Source: Paraconiothyrium sp. Pb-2020 (taxonomy: Eukaryota > Ascomycota > Dothideomycetes > Pleosporales > Didymosphaeriaceae). Taken from it: DNA of 64,000 bases. Shown piece after piece: positions 56,570 to 64,000 of this stretch; position 1 is the first letter of the stretch, and each line of letters opens with the position of its first letter. The translations under genes were made by a program, and so were the position numbers. The notes below the pieces were generated by a model, which worked only from the letters and a program-made list of their open reading frames with translations, searched no databases and had not been told where the DNA came from. Location: assembly GCA_022419385.1 (NCBI GenBank), contig JAJUBI010000006.1:4154001-4218000 (forward strand), in the 5' to 3' direction.

Positions 56570-58000
56570 CTATTTCGCTTCCGGCGCCGGTGCTTTGTAG
56601 TACTTGCTGCCGATGAACGGCATCTTCGTGACGGTCGCCTTCCTCTTCTTGCCTCTGACGACAACTTGTACTTGAGTTCCGCTTTTATGCAGACCGTCTT
56701 TGATGTAGCCCATAGAAATGTTCTTCTTCACCGTAGGCGAGGGGCATCCTGATGTGATGTTACCTATCTTCTCGCCATTCTCGTTCACAATCTCAGCCCC
56801 TTCACGGGCAGGAGATCCTTCAATGATCAAGCCGACACGTCTCCGGGTGACACCACCGCCCTCGGACTTTTTCTTGAGCTGCTGCAGGATGACGGAGTCA
56901 CCGTGAAAACCACCGTTCGCGCGGCGGTCTTTGCCGATGATCCACGAGAGACCAGCCTCGACGGGCGTGGTGGTGTCGTCTAGATCGTGCCCGTACAAAC
57001 ACATGCCGGCTTCAAGGCGGAGAGTGTCACGCGCTCCGAGGCCAGCAAGGCGGAGCTCGTCCTTGGCCGAGTCGAGCAGGTATTGCGTAACAGCTTCGGT
57101 GGCAGACGGAGGTATGCTGATTTCGAAGCCATCCTCACCAGTGTAGCCGCCGCGACTGATCAGAACTTCCACATCGGTTCCCTTGATAGTTCCCGGCAAG
57201 CATTGGCCGAAGTACAAAGTACTGAGCGCAGAAGCTGAGTTCTCGTTCAGCACACGCTCGAGGATGTTTGCTGCAAGAGGCCCCTGGAGAGCGACAAGGC
57301 CCTGGTTGTCTCGCAACTTCCACTCCACAGTCTTGTCAGGATTCTCCTTCCTCCACGCTTCCAATTGCTCGGTGAGGTATGCTAGGTCCTTCTCTCTGCA
57401 GCCGGCATTGGTGACGACGTAAAAGCTATTGGGGAGGCGGGTAATGACTGTGTCATCGACAATGCCGCCGGTCTCAGGGTGGAGCAAAGTAGAGAGGGTG
57501 GAGTGATTCTCAGAGAGCGACGAGAGAGATGATGGCGTTATGCGCTCCAAGAAAGCTTGAGCACCGGGGCCGGAGAAGTCATGCTGCACCCTTCGTTGCT
57601 GTTAGGAAAGGCTCTGAATGGAGGTAGGAAAGTCTCACATATGTCCGACATCGAACAAACTGGCCTTCTCCCGGGTCCAGTTGTGCGATTCAACGATGCT
57701 CAGATCGCTGTATTGAACGGGCATCTCATACCCACCGAAAGGCACAAACTTTGCCCCATACTTAGCATGAAGCTCATAGAGGCCGGTCCTTCCCAATTGA
57801 CCCTCGGAAGTGGGAACTGCAGACGAGGCGAAGCGGACGGTGGTCGTTGAAACCCGGTTGAGCTTGCGGGGACGAGCAGCCCGTATGGAGAGGTTTCTGG
57901 TCGTGATTTGAGGGTTCACAGCATGCTTCAGGCTCATAGATGATGCCTTGAGGCCATTGACCGCTGGTCGCAGTACCTGAGCTGCCCTTTTGGAAGCCAT
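56570..58000 (-). CDS. GCV1: Aminomethyltransferase, glycine cleavage T protein
   Basis: Mitochondrial T protein of the glycine decarboxylase complex; passes the aminomethyl carbon of glycine from the H protein lipoyl arm to tetrahydrofolate, releasing ammonia. Exons 58000-57639 and 57590-56570 give 460 residues. The first about 60 residues are Arg/Ser/Ala-rich without acids, a mitochondrial presequence. Family motifs are [47 protein letters not shown] (formed across the intron, donor after CATAT, acceptor CGAAG), [49 protein letters not shown] and SWIIGKDRR. The end YIGSKYYK-type ([12 protein letters not shown]) is also typical. Divergent from VMA5. Confidence 0.96.
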
Positions 58001-58400
58001 TTTGTGAGGTGTAGGAAGGAGGATTCACAGATGTTGGCCGACGGATACTAACGGCCCAGCCTTTAATCCCCCGAAACACAACACTTTGCTTTCCGCTTTT
58101 GGACATAGCATCCGGGTCGCTCGCCTGCACTGTCCATACAGCTCTAGATCAACGCCGGGGACCATCCGAGCTGGTGTCCAGGCATTGCACTGAGCTGGTG
58201 TTGCTTGCCAGTACCCTTTGTGTGTAGCGGTAGGCGGAGCTGTCCCTCCAAATGTTCGGGTTGTGACGACAGGCCGCTAAAGCCGCCTGGCACCCCAAGC
58301 TTTCGAGCTCAAGCAAGCCCACCAAGCTCACCTCCACCACCGCATCACCGCGAACAGACCCCTGCATCCGCGTCCTGTGCCCGCCTTCCAAGCATCAAAC
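58001..58400. promoter_or_regulatory. Divergent upstream region of GCV1 and VMA5
   Basis: 400 bases between start codons; nothing specific recognised. Confidence 0.45.
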
Positions 58401-59742
58401 ATGTCCAAGGGCACCAAATACCTGCTGGTGTCACTCCCGTCATCAATAACGCCCTCGAACCACCACGACGAAGCCCTCGAAGCCTTGCGCAGCACCATCG
58501 GCGGTGATAATGGCCAAACGTACCCCTTCGCGATACCCAACTTCAAGATCGGCACATTAGATGCGCTGGTCCAGCAGGCGGACGACCTAGCGAAGCTCGA
58601 GAGCTCATGTGAGCAGGTCGTGGCCAAGGTGGGGGACAGCTTGAGGAGTATACTCGACGGGGACGAGGACCGTGTGCAGCAGCAAAAGACCATCAACGAC
58701 AGTGCGTGAAGCGTTTTGGAGAATTACGTGTGGACAGGTTGGGCTGACATGCTGTGTAGAGCCTGTTGACCAGTACCTGCGGACCTTCCAGTGGAACAAG
58801 ATCAAGTACCGGGCAGACAAGCCTATAGCTGATCTGATAGACTCACTGCAGAAGGTGCGGTTGACTCTTCTTATTTGAATGATAGAACTAATGTGTGGCG
58901 CAGGAGATCGCAGGCATTGACAACGATGTCAAGGCCAAGTTCTCCCAGTAAAACCAAACCAAGACCAATCTCGCGGCCGCAGAACGGAAAAGAACAGGCA
59001 ACCTGTCCACCAAGTCCCTCACCACCGTGGTAAACCCCCGAAATATCATTCAAGACTCCGAGTATCTTGATACTCACCTTATCGCCGTTCCCAACATGAA
59101 CACCAAAGACTTCTACAAATCTTACGAAACCCTGTCTGAAAGAGTCGTACCCCGCTCCGCCGTCGAAGTCGCCAAGGACGACGAGTTCACTCTTTTTGCT
59201 GTTGTCACATTCAAAAAGACCTCCGCCGACTTTGTACACAAATGCAGGGAAAAGAGGTGGACGCCGCGTGATTACAAGTACAAGCAGGGCGGTAAAGAGG
59301 AGGAGGAGAAGGAAGCGACTCAGCTCGGAAAAGACGCACAGAAGCTGTGGGGTGAGGCGTTAAGGCTAGGGCGAACAGGCTATAGCGAAAGTGCTATGAT
59401 TTGGGTGCATGTGCTGGCTCTACGCGTGTTCGTCGAGACGGTGCTACGGTACGGTCTACCGTTAGACTTCGTGTGTGGGTTGGTGCAGGTGAGTGAAGTT
59501 TTCGGTCCAGAGCTCATAGACTTAGACACTAATGTGAAACTCAGACAAATGCAAAGGCTGCGAAGAAAGCAAAGACGAATCTTGACGCGAACTACTCGTA
59601 CCTCGGCGGCAACGCATTCAACCGCGACAACAAGGGCCGGCCTAAGAAGGATGACTCAGCTCTCACCAACGAAATGCAGGCGCAGGGCCACGGCGATGCA
59701 GAATATTCGCCTTATGTGTACTATGAGTTTGAGATTGTATAG
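58401..59742 (+). CDS. VMA5: V-type ATPase subunit C, interrupted by an in-frame stop
   Basis: Subunit C links the V1 head and V0 ring of the vacuolar proton pump and controls its reversible disassembly. Exons 58401-58701, 58760-58854, 58904-59488 and 59545-59742 would code 392 residues, the normal size. Family motifs: SKGTKYLLVSLP, FKIGTLDALVQQADDLAK, YLRTFQWNKIKYRADKP, TGNLSTKSLTTVV, DSEYLDTHLIAVP, DDEFTLFAVVTFKK, KCREKRWTPRDYKY, LVLRVFVETVLRYGLPLDF-like AL, YLGGNAFNRDNKGRPKKDD and the end YVYYEFEIV. After KAKFSQ the codon at 58949-58951 is TAA where the family has Tyr (codon 148). Reading frame and motifs continue normally after it. A 45-base intron 58948-58992 would avoid the stop in frame but has a poor acceptor (AAAAG) and would delete conserved coiled-coil residues. 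Confidence 0.88.
58949..58951 (+). other. VMA5: In-frame TAA stop inside VMA5
   Basis: The codon follows CAG and precedes AACCAAACC; TAC to TAA is a single C-to-A change at 58951. About 60% of the protein lies downstream. Either a null allele, a tolerated second copy or a base error. Confidence 0.8.
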
Positions 59743-60172
59743 TTCAGGTACGATTGCTTGCGTTGCATGAATATAGCGAGCTACGTTTGAAGCCAGGAAT
59801 GCATTATGAGATTGGTCGCCCTGTAGCAATAGATACGTGATACCATCTTAAGAGTATCGTCGACTGCTTCTAGAGGCTTGCAGGGTCAAAGCCAAAACAA
59901 TGATCAGCTGTAGCCGATTCTGAACACTATCTATAACAATGTCAATACAGGTACTACGGTAATCCTAGCTCTAGGTATATCAGTCCAGTTTTGGAAGGAG
60001 ACAGTGAATAGTCTGGCAGGTACCTTCATTGCTCGAGGTTACCTAGACTGCTTAGTATTGCAGTGGCTTCATGCTGTGAAACCTGTGCGACCTTGCGCAC
60101 AACCAACCTCCAATATTAAGAGTGGCAGAAGATTGACACTGCAAGCTCTCCAAGTGTAATGAGAAACCGACG
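59743..60172. other. Intergenic, 430 bases
   Basis: VMA5 3' end and promoter of the next gene; nothing specific recognised. Confidence 0.4.
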
Positions 60173-61183
60173 ATGTCTTACCGCGAAGACAACCACCGTA
60201 CCTGCACGAACATTGGCGACCAGCCTAGTGCGGCGGGTCAAGGAGAAGATGCTGCAAGTGAAAAGCAGTATGATGAACAACAGAACGAATCGGAGCCTAG
60301 AAAAAGGATGCGGAGCAACCCGCCCAAGTACCATCCTGGAAAGGACATGGAGATCGCCCTCTTGATCGTCGTTTGGAGCCGCGGAATGGATGTCGCTCCG
60401 AAGGAGCAAATGTCATTGAAGAAGATCAGTCACTGGGCAATTCAGATTGGAGATACGATTTGCGAGTACGGCCTTGACGACCACGAGTTGCGCATCGTAA
60501 CAGTCGACGAATGGCATGACGGAGGAAAACCTACCCACGGGAAGCGTCACTTAGGAAAGGAGTATCAGAATGGGGGACAACATCCGATACCGCCTGGTGA
60601 TAAGCGGAGCGGCTATCATCCGATCACGATATTCCGAGATTGGACGCTTCTCGGCGCACATCGAATCGACCTGTACGCAAGAAGGCTATATCACCAAGAC
60701 TTCAAGGGCAAGTACAACTTTGATGCCCGGAATTGCCAAACCTTCGTGCGATGTCTTCTTACCCAGGTTTGGATAACGGAGGCTCATATGGGCGCTGTAT
60801 TTCAGCATCGTTCTGGAAATGTAGTTGAAAAAGGAAGAGGTGCCGATCTGATCAAAATCCATAAACCTGACCTAGTCTTCAATATCATTCGAAATATCGT
60901 ATCCACAGATGTAATGGAGCAAGTGGACGAGTCACCTGTGTGGCATAAGAAAGTAGCTTGGCAACCCATCCGTTACGAGGAAGTGAATGTGCCAACGTTT
61001 GGTCAAGTGACGGCAGGCGGAGGTAATCCGGTGGCAGGAATTACAAGCACGGGAAGCACTTCAGAGAATAGATGGTTTGGCGGTTTCAGGCCTCGCGAAT
61101 GGATCTGTTACAACTGCAAAGATTGCAAGAGTTTCCAAACTCATGATATTTGCGCTATTTGCGGGCACAGCTACTGGTGGTAG
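60173..61183 (+). CDS. Protein with a permuted-papain-like (PPPDE/LRAT-like) core and C-terminal zinc ribbon, uncharacterised
   Basis: Single exon, 336 residues, ATG at 60173. Residues 1-55 are polar and disordered. The core has a His in ISHWAIQIGDTICEYG (H87) and a Cys in NFDARNCQTFVRCLL (C188); this order, His first and Cys later in an NCxxF helix, is that of permuted papain-fold hydrolases and transferases (PPPDE deSUMOylases, LRAT, NlpC-type). Between them are GKRHLGKEYQNGG and GYHPITIFRDW. After a linker with a Gly-rich stretch, the last 27 residues hold CYNCKDCKSF and CAICGHSYWW (C312, C315, C318, C327, C330), a zinc-ribbon or RanBP2-like finger. I infer a cysteine peptidase or acyltransferase acting on a bound protein partner; the fold call is by motif only. 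No signal peptide or membrane segment. Confidence 0.75.
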   Translation: MSYREDNHRTCTNIGDQPSAAGQGEDAASEKQYDEQQNESEPRKRMRSNPPKYHPGKDMEIALLIVVWSRGMDVAPKEQMSLKKISHWAIQIGDTICEYGLDDHELRIVTVDEWHDGGKPTHGKRHLGKEYQNGGQHPIPPGDKRSGYHPITIFRDWTLLGAHRIDLYARRLYHQDFKGKYNFDARNCQTFVRCLLTQVWITEAHMGAVFQHRSGNVVEKGRGADLIKIHKPDLVFNIIRNIVSTDVMEQVDESPVWHKKVAWQPIRYEEVNVPTFGQVTAGGGNPVAGITSTGSTSENRWFGGFRPREWICYNCKDCKSFQTHDICAICGHSYWW

Positions 61184-61682
61184 GAGAGATGTACCACAAT
61201 CGTGCGGAGCATGGTGTTGTTTGCGTATGAGTTCCGTAAGTCTCAACGTCGATCCACGTCTTTCACACTCCGCTCATGGCGTGTTGAAGTCAAACATTAT
61301 AGAGAATATAAAATTTTCCCCTGATACCTTCGCATGTACCAATAGTTATAGGCGGGTGTATCGTAGCAAGCTCGATATTCTAACCGGAGTTGACAGATCA
61401 TATGATGTTATTTAAGGATGGAAATTCGAGAAACCCCTAGGAGCGTCTCGTATTTGTACTTATCACATGTATTTCGTTCAACCGCGAGGCCTCATGTAGC
61501 TGCTAGATCTAGCAGTATAACCTGTTTTGCACGCGTCACTGGTCGTGAATCCTGTTATTACTAGGTCTCCCTAAGCTGGCATGCACATATTCTCTTCAGT
61601 GCACCTTAGTTCCCCAGGTGACTGGAAGCGTGATATTCTTGCAGAGATGGTATTCTAGTCCAGAGGCGGCGCTAAAAACGGC
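61184..61682. other. Convergent intergenic region
   Basis: 499 bases, 3' ends of the zinc-ribbon and acyl-CoA ligase genes; nothing else recognised. Confidence 0.4.
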
Positions 61683-63720
61683 TCACAGCCTCGACTTCTT
61701 CGTCTTGATACCCTCCCAGTCCTCTTTGCGGAACAATACATACCGATCGCTCCCCTGTGGTAACCAGTATAACTTATCTTCACCCGTGATCAATGTTGGG
61801 TCTACACCCTCCCGCTTCAACCTTCCTTTCTGAATTTTCAGTGTGCCCGTATACTCTAACGCTGGCGTGATTCTCAGGAACAGGGGGACCGCATAGCCTG
61901 GAAGCATGGCCTTCACATGATCCGCCAGTGCTTTAAAGTCGAAACTCGGCACCGTGACCCCGTCAGCTAATACAATAGAAGCTGCCCCTGCGCGGCCATC
62001 GTATCCAGGCACACTGACGCCATACACGTTTGCTTCGGCTATTTGGGCATGTCGGCCTACAGCATCGGCAACCTCGTTGGTCGATACGTTTTCAGACTTC
62101 CAACGGAAAGTGTCACCGAGGCGGTCAACGAAATAGACGCGGCCGTGTTCGTCTTGTCGCATCATATCGCCAGACTTGAACCACCTGTGAAGCCTTCATC
62201 AGCTGTTATACTCGTGGTTTGCAGAAGACTTACAAGTCGCCTTTCCGGAAAACACCACGAATTCTTCGCTTCTCAGTCGCAGCATCATTATTATAGTATC
62301 CTGGATGCAGAGGTGCCTCCGGATCCAACTTATGCAGCACCTGTCCAGGTTCACCCGCACCGACCACAATCGCAAATCCATTCGCATCACGCATAATGTC
62401 TTCTGTATCAACGTCCATCTTGACCCTGACTTCCTCCCCACCAAATCTCCAGTTCCACAGCACACCACGAAGTCCAAGCGCATGCCTAGTAAACTCGCCC
62501 TCATTCTTATTGAAGATAGCCCCCATACCGTCAGTCGCAGCATACAGCTCATTGATAATAGGAATGCCGAATCGTTCGCGGAACGGCTCCCACACATCCG
62601 GCCTCATCCCATTTCCCCAAGCCATCTTCACGCAGTGCTTCCTCTCAAACTCGTTCTTCGGCCCGTTAAGCAGATACCGGCACAACTCGCCAACATACTG
62701 AATGATCGTAGCCCGACTCTGTGCAACCTCGGGCCAGAACCTAGCGTGGCTGAACTTCCGGCCGAGCACCAAAGTGCAGCCTGCGTGAATAGTAGGCGTC
62801 GTGCACAAGCTGTGCGCAGCGCCATGGTAGAGCGGCATGCATGTGTAGAAGCAGTCCGAGGGCTTGAGACGGAGGTAGCGTGCTGTGGCGCGACCGACAA
62901 GGAGTTCTTTGGCGGTGGGGGCGACGACGCCCTTTGGGTGGCCAGTTGTACCGGAAGTGTAGATTAGGACGCGAGGGCACTCGGGAGTGATGGTGGAGTG
63001 ACGGGATTTGTCGATGGGAGTTGTGTTGGACAGACTTGAGATGAAGCTTTTATCGTAGTATTTGATTTCAACGTTGGAGTCTTCGAGCTGGGAGCGGATG
63101 GGCTCGACATTGGGGCGGACATCAGCATCCGCGAGCAGGTAGCGGGATTCACATAGCTGTTGGAGATAAGTATCTATTCATTCCGAATTATTTGATAGAC
63201 TTACCTTAACACAATGGACTAGTCCGTCGCCAGTTAAGTTGTTGTTGATGAAGGATATCACACCGCCAATGGCTTCCAGTGCCAACCACAGCATCACATG
63301 CTCCGGGCTATTCCCTCCATCTAGAGCCACAATCTCACCAACCTTCACACCGAGATCTCGAATCAACCAATTCGCTACTTTCAAAGTAGCCTGAAGGAAT
63401 TTGCCGTATGTCCATTGCTTCCCTTCAAAGATGAGGAATATATGATTGGGCTGTTTCTGTGCTTGGTCCTCAAAGATGTTATATGTCAATTTCTTGTTTT
63501 GGGAGTAGCGTTGGGCTATCCAATCGAGGTCAGCCTGGGTTGGAATAACGCCGCCTCGGCCGGTCCGAAGATCATGTGCAACATGGAACTTGGCGTTCAG
63601 GTATGCAGCGAGCGCTGCTGTGCCTGCCGCCCCCGTGAGAAGTGGTACTATCCAATGTCAGCGGTCGTTGGATATGGAGCCGAGGTTCGACTAGATATCG
63701 GGACGAAGCTCACGAGCCAT
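61683..63720 (-). CDS. FATP/very-long-chain acyl-CoA synthetase family enzyme with peroxisomal signal
   Basis: AMP-forming ligase that activates (very) long-chain fatty acids to CoA thioesters. Exons 63720-63714, 63647-63205, 63156-62234 and 62184-61683 give 624 residues; the first exon is only seven bases (ATGGCTC) and is fixed by the donor GTGAGC, branch CTGAC and acceptor ATAG, giving the family start MALPLLTGAAGTAALAAYLN with a membrane-prone helix. ATP/AMP motif IYTSGTTGHPKG; FATP-specific motifs YVGELCRYLLNGP and GDTFRWKSENVST; FKSGDMMRQDEHGRVYFVDR follows the third intron. The C-terminus KKSRL ends in SRL, a type-1 peroxisomal targeting signal. Yeast relatives are Fat1 and its kin; one-to-one orthology not tested. 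Confidence 0.93.
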
Positions 63721-64000
63721 TTCACGTTTCAGCTCTTTCCGTCTCGTATACGCTGCGACTTCCGGTATCTCTTGCTGATAGAGTCACCTTCCCGAAGTTG
63801 GCTTCAACGCTAATGTCCACCGTTAAACCTTCTCTTATGATGCATGAATCCAAGGAAACCACAGCTCTGTGGTGATTTGGAAGAGTGAAGCCTGGTCCAG
63901 CTTGGCCACAGGCAATGGTGAAGTTAATTTGACGTTCAGACATGTTTCAAAGCGAACTGTTCCTCTGAGGAGTACCTTCCAATGCACCGAGGTTGAACGA
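63721..64000. promoter_or_regulatory. Upstream region of the acyl-CoA ligase gene
   Basis: 280 bases to the window end; a 73-codon minus-strand open frame (63943-63722) shows no family pattern and is probably leader sequence. Confidence 0.35.

Overview
This is nuclear DNA of a filamentous ascomycete, most likely a Dothideomycete of the Capnodiales/Mycosphaerellales type. The reasons are split genes with GT-AG introns mostly of 45-65 bases carrying CTAAC-like branch sites, Pezizomycotina-style proteins (GID4, Clr4/DIM-5-type methyltransferase, PP6/Sit4 with a long acidic insert, heme-thiolate peroxidase), no bacterial-style operons, and one AT-rich patch that looks like a RIP-mutated relic. 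The class placement is an inference from gene style; I could not run a search. Exon borders were worked out by hand from splice signals, reading frame and expected family sequence.

Layout. 1-9.5 kb is dense housekeeping: SEC26 (beta-COP, cut by the window start), mago nashi (exon junction complex), GID4 (ubiquitin ligase receptor), TRM8 (tRNA m7G methyltransferase) and RRP1 (rRNA processing). An AT-rich relic (about 8540-9440) lies just before an H3K9 methyltransferase whose chromodomain is hidden in three small upstream exons. 12.1-23 kb holds a large fungal membrane protein of unknown function, a TMF/Sgm1-type golgin, a Nit1-type amidase and an F-box-like protein. 23-28.4 kb is one very large WD40 protein with an Arg/Ser-rich tail.

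28.4-38 kb is gene-poor: about 9.5 kb with only one convincing gene, a 146-residue Ser/Pro-rich protein. 38-47.3 kb returns to dense genes: an orphan coiled-coil protein, a METTL4-like MT-A70 methyltransferase, the LEU5 CoA carrier, UPF3 and SIT4/PP6. 48-64 kb holds a small secreted protein, a GPI-type Cys-rich wall protein, NAS6, a short-chain dehydrogenase, a heme-thiolate peroxidase, an F-box-like fragment, GCV1, VMA5, a protein combining a permuted-papain-like core with a zinc ribbon, and a peroxisomal FATP-type acyl-CoA ligase.

What stands out. Two, possibly four, conserved genes carry single-base lesions: VMA5 has an in-frame stop at 58949-58951, NAS6 a one-base frame change at about 52284, the membrane protein a probable frame change near 12136, and the amidase an out-of-frame N-terminus near 18945. 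Either the assembly holds residual base errors or the genome is duplicated or hybrid and decaying copies are tolerated. Thematic links: three RNA-fate genes (MAGO, UPF3, TRM8) and two methyltransferases of chromatin or nucleic acid (H3K9 type, MT-A70 type).
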